The notes: generated by a model not told the origin, from the sequence alone. DNA of 16,960 nt from Chthoniobacterales bacterium (GCA_013697365.1 JACCXA010000096.1:1-16960); one strand, 5' to 3'. Counted from the stretch's first letter, positions 8,111 to 15,771 are shown. A program made the numbers and translations.

Positions 8111-10203
8111 AGCCGCTCAGGAACGGTCCAACAGTCGTGCGCACCATGCCCTGGGAGTGCGCGGAAACGTCACGCGAGCTTCTGCTCAATCGTGAATGGC
8201 TCGTCACCAACGGCCTGGGCGGCTACGCCTCCGGGAGCGTCTCGGGCGCGATCACGCGCAAGTATCACGGCATCCTGATCGCCGCACTTCCGGCCCCGCT
8301 CGGGCGGATGGTGATGTGGAGCCATGTCTCTGAGTTTCTCCGCTTCGCGGACGACGACGTGGTCTCGTTAGGCGCGGAGGAACGCGCCGGCGGCCAGCTC
8401 CTTCTGGAGGGCGCCGATTATCTGCGCGAGTTCCGGCTCGAAGATGGCCTGCCGGTCTGGATTTACCAGGTGCGCGACCTGGTGATAGAAAAACGCATTT
8501 TGCTCCCGCATCTGCAGAACACTGTGCATGTCAGCTACCAAATGACGGCGGGCTCGAAGCTGCCGAAACTGGAATTGCGACCGGCATTTCATTTTCGGCA
8601 TCACGAAGCCGCGGTCGATCAGGGCTTCTCCGCGCCCTATAAAGTCACGGCGACCGAGGGCCGCTACGAGATCAGCGGCAGCGGCCGTCGTATCCCGCCG
8701 CTCCGCATGCGCCTCCACGGGCGCGAAACGGGGTTCACGATCGCAGCCGCGCGCATTCATCAAGTGGTCTATCGGACCGAGCAGCAACGCGGCTACACCT
8801 ACGAAGGAGATCTCTGGAGCCCGGGCTTTTTTCAGGTCGATCTCGCGCAGCAAAGCACCGCGACGTTGATCGGCTCCACGGAATCCTGGGACATCATCGA
8901 CGTGCTCAATCCTGTCGTGGTCCTCGCCTCCGAACGGGAGCGCCGCGCCCGGCTCCTGGCGCAAGCCGCTCCAGCAGCACGCGAAGGGCTGGCAGCGGAA
9001 TTGGTTTTTGCGGCCGACCAATTCGTCATCACACCGGCCGGTCGTGCGGAAGATGCCGCGCGCGCCCACGCCGCGGGTGATGAAGTTCGTACCGTCATCG
9101 CCGGTTATCATTGGTTCACCGACTGGGGACGCGACACGATGATCAGCCTGGAGGGTTTAACCCTGACGACCGGCCGTCTGATTGAAGCAGGGTATATCCT
9201 TCGCACCTTCGCGCATTACGTGCGCGATGGATTGATTCCGAACATGTTTCCAGACGGCAAGAAGGAAGGCCTGTATCACACGGCCGACGCGACTCTCTGG
9301 TTCTTCCACGCCCTCGGCCGTTACTTCGAGCGCACGCAGGATGAGATCACTTTGCATCTTCTCCTGCCGACCTTGGTCGAGATCGTGGAGGCGCATCTCC
9401 GCGGCACGAAATTCAATATCCACGTCGATCCCGCCGACGGTCTGCTCGTGCAAGGCGCGGAGGGTTATCAGCTCACCTGGATGGACGCGAAGATGGGCGA
9501 CTGGGTCGTGACGCCACGGCGCGGCAAGGCGGTGGAGATTAACGCGCTCTGGCACAATGCACTCAAGCTGCTCGCCGGATGGCTACGGCAGGTGGGCGAA
9601 AACGCGGACGCGCAGATTTACGAAGGGCACGCCAGGCGGGCACGCACTTCATTTAACGAGCGCTTCTGGTTCGAAGCGGGCGGTTATCTTTACGATGTGG
9701 TGGATGCGCCGGAGGAACGGACTTCCGCGCGTCCTGAACAGGGAGAAGCATGTCCATCCGCCGACGACGCCTGCCGGCCCAATCAGATTCTCGCGGTCTC
9801 GCTCGAACATCCAGTTTTGGAGGAGGGACGCTGGCGCGCCGTTGTTGATGTTGTGCAAAGGGAGTTGCTCACCCCTTTCGGCCTGCGGTCGCTGTCGCAA
9901 AAACATCCCGACTACAAGCCGACTTATCACGGCGACCTGCGCACGCGCGATGCCGCCTATCATCAAGGGACTGTTTGGGGCTGGCTGATTGGGCCGTTTA
10001 TCGACGCGTGGGAGAAAGTGCATCCGGGGGAGAAGACTGCGGCGCGTGCTTTTCTCGAAAGGTTCCCCGAGCACCTGGGCGAAGCCGGGCTTGGATCGAT
10101 CAGCGAAGTCTTCGATGCACAGGAGCCCCACGTCGCGCGCGGCTGCGTCGGGCAAGCGTGGAGTGTGGCGGAAGTGCTGCGCTGCTGGGTGAAGACGGCC
10201 TAA
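8104..10203 (+). CDS. Amylo-alpha-1,6-glucosidase (glycogen debranching enzyme, GDE_N/GDE_C type)
   Basis: The 699-residue product removes alpha-1,6-linked glucose at glycogen or maltodextrin branches. The N-terminal domain (about 25-270) has WLVTNGLGGYASGSVSGA and TRKYHGIL, the hallmark of the archaeal/bacterial GDE N-terminal domain. The C-terminal alpha/alpha barrel has WFTDWGRDTM (337-346, with acidic D340 and D344), NMFPDGKKEGLYHTADATLW, EINALWHNALKLLAGW and YHQGTVWGWLIGPF. It belongs to the GH133-like debranching group, not the isoamylase/GlgX type. It starts inside the last codons of treZ behind an AGGAGG, so the two enzymes are made together: debranching would supply linear maltodextrins that TreY and TreZ convert to trehalose. 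The gene is complete and in frame throughout. A palindromic element begins 33 bp after its stop and may end the operon. Confidence 0.93.
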   Translation: MLKPLRNGPTVVRTMPWECAETSRELLLNREWLVTNGLGGYASGSVSGAITRKYHGILIAALPAPLGRMVMWSHVSEFLRFADDDVVSLGAEERAGGQLLLEGADYLREFRLEDGLPVWIYQVRDLVIEKRILLPHLQNTVHVSYQMTAGSKLPKLELRPAFHFRHHEAAVDQGFSAPYKVTATEGRYEISGSGRRIPPLRMRLHGRETGFTIAAARIHQVVYRTEQQRGYTYEGDLWSPGFFQVDLAQQSTATLIGSTESWDIIDVLNPVVVLASERERRARLLAQAAPAAREGLAAELVFAADQFVITPAGRAEDAARAHAAGDEVRTVIAGYHWFTDWGRDTMISLEGLTLTTGRLIEAGYILRTFAHYVRDGLIPNMFPDGKKEGLYHTADATLWFFHALGRYFERTQDEITLHLLLPTLVEIVEAHLRGTKFNIHVDPADGLLVQGAEGYQLTWMDAKMGDWVVTPRRGKAVEINALWHNALKLLAGWLRQVGENADAQIYEGHARRARTSFNERFWFEAGGYLYDVVDAPEERTSARPEQGEACPSADDACRPNQILAVSLEHPVLEEGRWRAVVDVVQRELLTPFGLRSLSQKHPDYKPTYHGDLRTRDAAYHQGTVWGWLIGPFIDAWEKVHPGEKTAARAFLERFPEHLGEAGLGSISEVFDAQEPHVARGCVGQAWSVAEVLRCWVKTA

Positions 10204-10236
10204 CGAATGGACCAGCGTTCGCGCCTGGCATTCGAG

Positions 10237-10349
10237 TCCGGGGAGCACGGGGTGTCACCCCGTTGGTTCGGCGAGTCTCGCCGAACAAGCTTCGAAGTTC
10301 ACGCTGGGTAGCACCCAGCGCCAACGGGGTAATACCCGTGCTCCCCGGA
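10237..10349. repeat. Cloverleaf-type palindromic element, copy 1
   Basis: This 113-bp intergenic element is bounded by a perfect 15-bp terminal inverted repeat, TCCGGGGAGCACGGG (10237-10251) and its complement (10335-10349). After a small internal loop comes an inner 9-bp stem, CCCCGTTGG (10258-10266) with CCAACGGGG (10321-10329). Two hairpins sit inside: GTTCGGCGAG/CTCGCCGAAC (10266-10286) and CGCTGGGT/ACCCAGCG (10302-10320), joined by a 15-nt linker. The predicted fold is a stem with two arms. It has no T tract and no coding evidence; reading frames through it are incidental. An inverted relative lies at 12842-12986. It could be a non-autonomous mobile unit, a REP-like repeat or a transcribed structure, possibly ending treZ operon transcripts. 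Confidence 0.85.
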
Positions 10350-10394
10350 TGGATCATTGCGCGCAGGTAGCGGTTCCTGTTCGAATCCTAGGAG

Positions 10395-11435
10395 ATGCCG
10401 GAGAGCGCTGAAGAACTTGCCAAGCAACAGGACGTCCAGGAAGCGCTCGAGCAGACCACGGGGAAGCCGCCTCCAAAGGCCGAGGCCAGGGACAAGTTTT
10501 GGTTCGCGACCCATCTCCTCCTTTTGTTCGGCTGCGGCGTATTCAATTACCTGCTCGGCCTCGGATTATTTCCCCTCGCGGAAGCAACCATCCACTTGCT
10601 GCAGCGTCTCACCCGCGGCGCGGTGCTCGTCATCATCCTGCTGGGAGTCGCAAAATGCGTGGACGTTTACGTGGTCGCCCCCATCTGCGACACGGCCACC
10701 CGCTTCACCCTGCGACGCATCGCGCGTCTCATCGTAGGGCTGCTCTTGGCGCTGATCACGGTCTCGGTTCTTTTCGTTAATTGGCACACTGCGCTCATCT
10801 CCGTTGGGGTTGTCTCCCTGGTCGTCGGGTTGGCTGTGCAAACGCCCATGACCAGTTTCATCGGCTGGATCTACATCCTCGTGCGGCGGCCCTACCGCGT
10901 CGGCGATCGGATCAAGATCGATGACGCCACCGGGGACGTGATCGATGTCGGCTACATCGACACCACGCTCTGGGAATTCGGCGGACAGTATCTCTCCACC
11001 GATCATCCGAGCGGGCGCATCATCAAGTTCCCCAACTCGAAGGTCCTCGACACGATGATCTACAATTATTCCTGGCCGCTCTTCCCTTATATCTGGAATG
11101 AAGTGAAATTTCAGATCGCCTATCAGAGTGACCTGGAATTTGTCACCACCACCATGCAACGCATCGTCGAAGAAGATCTCGGCAAAGCGATGGTGGAAAG
11201 AGTCGCGACCTACCGCGTGCTACTCGCGAAGACCCCGGTGGACGAACTGGAAGTGCGAGCGCATCCCCGTGTGCTCTTTCGCGTCAACGAGTTCGGATGG
11301 ATCGATGCCATTGTCCGATACCTCGTGCCACCTCGCGAAGCTGGCTCCGTCAAAACGCGCCTGATTCCGAAGCTCCTCGCCGCGCTCAACGCCGCGCCCG
11401 ACAAGGTCATGTTCCCAGCCGGCGCGGCGCGCTAG
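10395..11435 (+). CDS. Small-conductance mechanosensitive channel (MscS family)
   Basis: The 346-residue inner-membrane protein opens under membrane tension to release solutes after hypo-osmotic shock. Residues 1-34 are hydrophilic. Membrane helices lie at about 36-60, 74-96 and 108-129, and the pore-lining helix at about 131-150 (LISVGVVSLVVGLAVQTPMT) has the small-residue pattern of MscS TM3. The MscS beta domain follows: FIGWIYILVRRPYRVGDRIKI, DATGDVIDVGYIDTTLWEF and IIKFPNSKVLDTMIYNYS. The C-terminal alpha/beta domain (about 230-340) is intact. A GGAG directly abuts the ATG, closer than usual for a ribosome binding site, so initiation may be weak or use another signal. It lies 45 bp after the palindromic element and 67 bp before the L,D-transpeptidase. 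Osmotic function would fit the trehalose genes upstream, but co-regulation is only inferred. Confidence 0.93.
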   Translation: MPESAEELAKQQDVQEALEQTTGKPPPKAEARDKFWFATHLLLLFGCGVFNYLLGLGLFPLAEATIHLLQRLTRGAVLVIILLGVAKCVDVYVVAPICDTATRFTLRRIARLIVGLLLALITVSVLFVNWHTALISVGVVSLVVGLAVQTPMTSFIGWIYILVRRPYRVGDRIKIDDATGDVIDVGYIDTTLWEFGGQYLSTDHPSGRIIKFPNSKVLDTMIYNYSWPLFPYIWNEVKFQIAYQSDLEFVTTTMQRIVEEDLGKAMVERVATYRVLLAKTPVDELEVRAHPRVLFRVNEFGWIDAIVRYLVPPREAGSVKTRLIPKLLAALNAAPDKVMFPAGAAR

Positions 11436-11502
11436 GTATTTACTCTTCGCGTTTGGGGCCGTGCATTGCGTGAAGCCGGCTCCTCGACGATTACTTCCGC
11501 TC

Positions 11503-12594
11503 ATGAAATTCCTCCTCATGCTGGCGCTGCTCTTTTTATCCGTGGCTGCCTCAGCTTTGCAGGCCGCTCCGGCGCCCACGCCCCGCCCCCGCGGCTTTCT
11601 CTTCTTCCGGCCCGCGCCAAAGGCCACGCCTCCGCCGCGTCTGGTCACGCCGCCGAAACGCCTCTCTTCACCCACCCCTCCGCCGCGCCCCACTCCGGTT
11701 CCCACTCCGATGGTCGCCCTGCCGAATTACAACGAAGAGACCAGCACGCGTCTCCAGATTTTTCTCGATAATCGCAATTTCGGGCCGGGAAAAATCGACG
11801 GCGAGATGGGCGAATTTTTCCGCAAAGCACTGCTCTCCTACAAGCGGGCGAATAATCTCCCAACGACGGGCGCAGTCGATGCCTCCTTCCTCGCCGAAGT
11901 CCCTGTGGCCTACACGAATTACGTCATTCCGCCAGAAGCCGTTAATTTTGTCGGCCCGCTTTCCTCGCGTCCATCCGAGCAGGCGCAGATGAAGGCGTTG
12001 CGTTATGGCTCTCTGCTCGAGCTGGTCTGCGAACGTTTTCACGCTGCCGAAGCTTTCGTCCGAAAACTCAACCCGGGGGCCAACCTCGATCAGCTCCAAC
12101 CGGGCGACATCGTCAGAGTGCCAAACGTCAAGCCGTTCGAGATCGAGCATTTGCGCGAAGGCTTCATGCCGGATAACCCCGAGCTCGCCGGACGCAAGAT
12201 CGTCATCGATACCCACGAGCGTTTCCTGGAGATCCACGAGGGCGACAAGCTGATCGCGGAATTCCCCATCACACCTGGTTCGAGGACCCTGCCGGCGCCC
12301 ATCGGGACCTGGAAAATTCTCGGAATCGCCACCCTCCCGTGGTTTCGGCATGACGAAGGAGTCCTGAACGCGGGCGTAAAGACGGACAATTTCTACAATC
12401 TGCCCGCCGGCCCAAATAATCCGGTCGGAGTTCTTTGGATGGGGTTGAACAAACCGCACGTCGGCGTTCACGGGACAAACAATCCGGAAACGATTGGACG
12501 CGCTGCCAGCCACGGCTGCATTCGCCTCGCGAACTGGGATGCCGCCCGCGTGAAGGATCTCGTGACCAAGCAAAACGTCGTCGAAATTTTCTGA
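11503..12594 (+). CDS. Exported L,D-transpeptidase (YkuD) with peptidoglycan-binding and LysM-like regions
   Basis: The 363-residue product cross-links or modifies peptidoglycan outside the inner membrane. From ATG 11503 it begins with a clear signal peptide (MKFLLMLALLFLSVAASALQ). A proline-rich linker (about 23-70, many PTPxP units) follows, then a PG_binding_1-like helical domain (78-131, RLQIFLDNRNFGPGKIDG), a LysM-like segment (about 167-208, YGSLLELVCERF to LQPGDIVRVP), and the YkuD domain (about 230-363). The catalytic motif is complete: HGTNNPETIGRAASHGCIRL with H323, H337 and C339. A GTG at 11461 in the same frame would add 14 residues ahead of the signal peptide; 11503 is preferred for the signal peptide, though neither has a strong ribosome binding site. 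The many CCG/CCC codons of the linker are local, not a sign of transfer. Confidence 0.92.
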   Translation: MKFLLMLALLFLSVAASALQAAPAPTPRPRGFLFFRPAPKATPPPRLVTPPKRLSSPTPPPRPTPVPTPMVALPNYNEETSTRLQIFLDNRNFGPGKIDGEMGEFFRKALLSYKRANNLPTTGAVDASFLAEVPVAYTNYVIPPEAVNFVGPLSSRPSEQAQMKALRYGSLLELVCERFHAAEAFVRKLNPGANLDQLQPGDIVRVPNVKPFEIEHLREGFMPDNPELAGRKIVIDTHERFLEIHEGDKLIAEFPITPGSRTLPAPIGTWKILGIATLPWFRHDEGVLNAGVKTDNFYNLPAGPNNPVGVLWMGLNKPHVGVHGTNNPETIGRAASHGCIRLANWDAARVKDLVTKQNVVEIF

Positions 12595-12621
12595 CAGAGC
12601 ACGGCCGTCCCGCTGTGTGGA

Positions 12622-12642
12622 GTGCGGGCGTCTCGCCTGCAC
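12622..12642 (+). other. Compact hairpin downstream of the L,D-transpeptidase
   Basis: GTGCGGGCG (12622-12630) and CGCCTGCAC (12634-12642) form a 9-bp stem with one G-T wobble and a 3-nt loop TCT, 27 bp after the stop codon. The next bases are ATTCCTTTT, a weak T-rich tail. It may be an intrinsic terminator for the upstream gene or a short REP-like repeat. Confidence 0.4.
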
Positions 12643-12668
12643 ATTCCTTTTCTCAGACGGCATTCGAA

Positions 12669-12773
12669 ATGATCACTCGTACTTCCAGCCGCAGGCTTGT
12701 CGCGATCGCTCAAGGCGTTCTCCAGAATCGGGGAGAAGCCGAAGATGTGGTCCAGGATGCTTTCGTCAGATGA
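12669..12773 (+). pseudogene. Remnant of an ECF sigma-70 factor (start of region 2 only)
   Basis: A 34-codon frame from ATG 12669 to TGA 12771-12773 encodes LVAIAQGVLQNRGEAEDVVQDAFVR near its end. The pattern of an alternating helix followed by AEDVVQDAF is the conserved start of ECF sigma-70 region 2, where it forms part of the core-binding helices. A functional ECF sigma is about 160-200 residues; here the frame stops immediately after this motif, and neither remaining frame shows region 2.3/2.4 or region 4. I read it as a truncated relic, possibly left by a rearrangement that also brought palindromic copy 2, which starts 68 bp further on. A short functional peptide is unlikely. The stretch between the stub and the palindrome shows nothing recognisable. 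Confidence 0.55.
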
Positions 12774-12841
12774 GGCGCGTTTCTCGCATTCGCGCTATGA
12801 GGCACGCAAAACAAGACATCCCGGAGTAATGTGGCTCGTTG

Positions 12842-12986
12842 TCTGGGGAGCACGGGCTGTCAGCCCGTTGGCGCTGAGTGTTACTCAGCGCGAACTTTGG
12901 AGCGGGAGTTTGGGGCTGTCCGCGGCATACAAAGCCTGTTCGGCGAGCCTCGCCAACCAACGGGCTGACCTCCCGTGCTCCCCAGA
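12842..12986. repeat. Cloverleaf-type palindromic element, copy 2 (inverted, longer linker)
   Basis: This 145-bp element has a perfect 15-bp terminal inverted repeat, TCTGGGGAGCACGGG (12842-12856) and its complement (12972-12986). It has a 12-bp inner stem, TCAGCCCGTTGG (12860-12871) with CCAACGGGCTGA (12957-12968). Hairpins are CGCTGAGT/ACTCAGCG (12872-12890) and GTTCGGCGAG with CTCGCCAAC (12938-12957, one bulge). Read on the minus strand, it aligns along its whole length with copy 1, except for about 32 extra bases in the linker. Three stem positions differ from copy 1 by paired, compensating changes. It ends 26 bp before the stop of the convergent UbiA-like gene. Confidence 0.85.
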
Positions 12987-13012
12987 GGTCCGCTGCGGCG
13001 GCCCTGTGCAAC

Positions 13013-13921
13013 TCAACTCACAAGTAGCGGGACGACTGGCGTCAGCAACGCCAGATCAGCCAGTGCGGTGCGGGTGTCTGGCTTAATCTGGCGAGCGGTA
13101 AAGTGAAGAACTGCGAGCAGAAGCGTGCTGCTCGCGAAACAGACATACACGCTCGGTCCCGTCGCAGAGAGAGCGAACGCAGCACTCGCGACCGCGACGA
13201 GGGCGAAGATGCCCGGCAGCAGGCGCGCGGATCGTGGAAACGCGGTGGCGATGGAAACTCGCTGCTGCGCTGTATCCAGCGCGCGCTCCCAGAATGCAAT
13301 GCAGACGCAGTTCAAGGAACAAACCGAAACCAGGAGCAAGCATGCGGGCCGCAACGCGCCTGGCACGGAGTCCGTCAGCGGCACGATCGTTCCCGCGGCG
13401 AAGAGGGATCCAATACTGACTTCCTTCAGCGGCATCTTGCGCCAGAGCGATGGCCGCAGGCGATTTAGCGATAGGTAAACGAAGGCGCAGACGGCCACCG
13501 CCGCGCCAGCCAGCAAAACGCGCCGGTCCACAAAGGTGCAGACAATCAGCAGGTCAGCCACGGCGATCGCGATCGTCCCGATGATCCATTGGGTCCGGTA
13601 TCGCAAACAGAAGCGCTGGCGTAATAATGTCGGCCCACGCCGATCGACCGAGAAGCTGTCGCCGGACCGATCGGCGAGATAGATGAGCCACGCGGTCAGG
13701 AACAGCGCCGCGGTTCCGCCCGGTGCGACGGGCAACTCATAGCTCCGCGCAAAGAGCCACTGCCAGCTGATCGCGACAAGCGGAGCATCCAGGCAGACGA
13801 GGTTCAGCCAGGTGAGCGGGTGCGCGCGGCCGCCGCGATTTTGTGTCGGACGACGGCGCTCGGAAAGCGCGCGTGCCTGAGTTCGCTCCGCAAAGCTCTT
13901 GCTCGCCCGCGCCTCGATCAT
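13013..13921 (-). CDS. UbiA-like integral membrane protein
   Basis: The 302-residue product has about eight or nine hydrophobic segments from residue 36 onward, after a basic N-terminus. Residues 78-90 (WLIYLADRSGDSF) resemble the first aspartate-rich motif of UbiA-superfamily prenyltransferases (D84, D88). The following TLLRQRFCLRYR resembles the arginine-rich loop in related bacterial proteins, and WERALD (211-216) may stand for a second acidic site. The canonical NDxxDxxxD is absent, so this is a divergent family whose substrate I cannot name. Its start is 36 bp from the start of the hydroxylase gene on the other strand, so the two share a very short divergent promoter region. A CGGAG lies about 10 bases before its ATG. 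The gene ends near palindromic copy 2. Confidence 0.75.
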   Translation of the reverse strand: MIEARASKSFAERTQARALSERRRPTQNRGGRAHPLTWLNLVCLDAPLVAISWQWLFARSYELPVAPGGTAALFLTAWLIYLADRSGDSFSVDRRGPTLLRQRFCLRYRTQWIIGTIAIAVADLLIVCTFVDRRVLLAGAAVAVCAFVYLSLNRLRPSLWRKMPLKEVSIGSLFAAGTIVPLTDSVPGALRPACLLLVSVCSLNCVCIAFWERALDTAQQRVSIATAFPRSARLLPGIFALVAVASAAFALSATGPSVYVCFASSTLLLAVLHFTARQIKPDTRTALADLALLTPVVPLLVS

Positions 13922-13957
13922 ACGTTAAACTCCGGGCGGTTAGCGCCTCTCCTCTTC

Positions 13958-15742
13958 ATGAAAAATAACGGTATTTCCCTCACCAACGCGGCCGTCGCCG
14001 CACTTCCGAAACATCTCCTCCAGTTCGCCGTCGATCAGCGTTACGACGAATACACCCCGGTCGATCACGCGGTCTGGCGGTTCATCATGCGGCAGAACAC
14101 TTATTTCCTGAAGGAGTATGCGCACAAAGTCTATTTCCAGGGCCTGCTCGAGACCGGCATCGACTTCGAGCGCATCCCGCGCATCGAGGAGATGAACGAC
14201 ATCCTCGGCCGCATCGGCTGGGGCGCGGTCGCTGTCGATGGCTTTATCCCCCCGGCGGCTTTCATGGAGTTTCAAGCCTACAAGGTTCTCGTGATCGCGT
14301 GCGACATGCGCCAGATCCATCACATCGAGTACACGCCCGCGCCCGATATTGTGCACGAAGCGGCCGGGCACGCGCCCATCATTGTCGATCGCGAATACTC
14401 CCGCTACTTGCAGCGCTTCGGCGAAGTAGGCGCGAAGGCGATGCAATCACGCAAAGACTTCGAATTGTATGAAGCCATTCGGCATCTCTCCATCCTGAAA
14501 GAGTTGCCGAATCCGGATCCACAGGAGCTGGCGCAAGCGACGCGCCTCGTCGAGGAGCGCCAGCAGAATCTCGGGGAACCCTCCGAGATGGCGCTTCTCT
14601 CCCGCTTGCATTGGTGGACGGTCGAATACGGCCTCATCGGCACGCTCGACCAACCGAAGATCTACGGCGCCGGCTTGCTTTCCTCGATCGGCGAATCTGT
14701 TTCCTGCCTCGAGCCCGCGGTGCGGAAGGCTTCGTATTCGGTCGAGGCAGCGCAAACCGCTTTCGATATCACCACCAAACAACCGCAGCTTTTCGTCACT
14801 CGCGATTTCCAGCATCTCACCGAAGTGCTGCAGGAATTTGCGCAGGGGATGGCGTTTCGCACCGGCGATCTCGAAGGCATCCGGAAAGCGATTGACTGCA
14901 AGAACGTCACGACCTGCGAATTTTCCTCCGGCCTGCAAGTGAGCGGCGTCTTTACAGAAGTCCTGGCAGGCGAAAATAATGCCGCCGACTACCTGCGCAC
15001 CACCGGCCCGACCGCGCTTGCTTTTGGTAATCGACAGCTCGAAGGCCATGGCCGCGATCACCACGCCGAAGGTTTTGGCGCGCCGATCGGCCGCTGGCGC
15101 AATACCAACGCCGCACCTGAGACGCTCTCCGAAGATCAGCTCCGCAGTATCGGCATCGATCAGGGCAAAAAGGCTACCATCACGTTCGAGAGCGGAATCG
15201 TCGTAAGCGGACGCGTTGAAAAATTTCGGCATCAGAACGGCAAGCTGGCGCTCGTGACTTTCTCAGATTGCAGTGTGAAACACGGCCAGCGTCTTCTCTT
15301 CGATCCGGCTTGGGGAGTTTACGACATGGCCGTGGGCGAACGGATCTGCTCCGTCTTTAACGGCGCGGCCGATAAAGACGCGTACCTCGAAGTGGCGCTC
15401 TTCCCGAAAGAGCGCACGATCAAAGCTCCCTCCGATGCGAAGCGACAGAAGCTGGAGAGCCTCTACCAGCAAGTCCGCGACATCCGAGAACGCAAGGTCG
15501 GTTACGAACGTTTGGGCGAGATCTGGGAAACCCAGCAAGCGCAGCACGCGGACGATTGGTTGCTCTCGATGGAGATCTTCGAAATCCTCGACGAGATCGC
15601 CGAGCAAAATGACCTGAAGCAAAAGATCGTCACGTTCCTGAATCAAAGGAAGACTGCCGACCAGGACAAAGCAACGTTGGTAGAGTGGGGTTTCCGGCTC
15701 GTGACCTATCACAAAGCCGACCTCCAAACCGCCGACTCGTAG
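13958..15742 (+). CDS. Phenylalanine 4-monooxygenase family aromatic amino acid hydroxylase, long form
   Basis: From ATG 13958 the product has 594 residues, the length of the long Bacillus/Bacteroidetes-type enzymes rather than the roughly 260-300 residues of proteobacterial PhhA. It is predicted to be a cytoplasmic, pterin-dependent, non-haem iron enzyme converting phenylalanine to tyrosine. The iron site is visible: H133 and H138 in IVHEAAGHAP, and E223 in WWTVEYGLIG. LLSSIGESVSC (240-250) is the conserved active-site loop. The C-terminal extension (about 310-594) holds two related beta segments (TTCEFSSGLQVSGVF, 318-332; ATITFESGIVVSGRV, 406-420) and a helical end. The frame extends upstream to 13820, but those 46 residues overlap the divergent gene and do not look conserved. 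No regulatory ACT domain is visible. The HAD gene follows 29 bp downstream and may be co-transcribed. Confidence 0.93.
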   Translation: MKNNGISLTNAAVAALPKHLLQFAVDQRYDEYTPVDHAVWRFIMRQNTYFLKEYAHKVYFQGLLETGIDFERIPRIEEMNDILGRIGWGAVAVDGFIPPAAFMEFQAYKVLVIACDMRQIHHIEYTPAPDIVHEAAGHAPIIVDREYSRYLQRFGEVGAKAMQSRKDFELYEAIRHLSILKELPNPDPQELAQATRLVEERQQNLGEPSEMALLSRLHWWTVEYGLIGTLDQPKIYGAGLLSSIGESVSCLEPAVRKASYSVEAAQTAFDITTKQPQLFVTRDFQHLTEVLQEFAQGMAFRTGDLEGIRKAIDCKNVTTCEFSSGLQVSGVFTEVLAGENNAADYLRTTGPTALAFGNRQLEGHGRDHHAEGFGAPIGRWRNTNAAPETLSEDQLRSIGIDQGKKATITFESGIVVSGRVEKFRHQNGKLALVTFSDCSVKHGQRLLFDPAWGVYDMAVGERICSVFNGAADKDAYLEVALFPKERTIKAPSDAKRQKLESLYQQVRDIRERKVGYERLGEIWETQQAQHADDWLLSMEIFEILDEIAEQNDLKQKIVTFLNQRKTADQDKATLVEWGFRLVTYHKADLQTADS

Positions 15743-15771
15743 AAGGGGTTGCAAACGCCGCCCCTTCGTCG

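Noticed and set aside
10237..10349. The cloverleaf fold as a tRNA gene
   Set aside because: It has only two inner arms, none with tRNA loop sequences, and its stems are too long and symmetrical; the second copy confirms a repeat element.
10350..10400. tRNA-like 3' end: TGTTCGAATCCTAGGAG just upstream of the MscS start
   Set aside because: The T-loop-like TTCGAAT is present but its flanks do not pair as a T-stem, no D or anticodon arm fits upstream, and there is no acceptor partner. At most it is a degraded tRNA fragment or chance.
12697..13086. Plus-strand 129-codon frame through palindromic copy 2
   Set aside because: The translation follows the repeat arms and shows no protein family features; similar incidental frames cross copy 1.
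14447..15232. 261-codon antisense frame within the aromatic hydroxylase gene
   Set aside because: Shadow of a well-supported enzyme frame; no recognisable motifs and no sensible start context.
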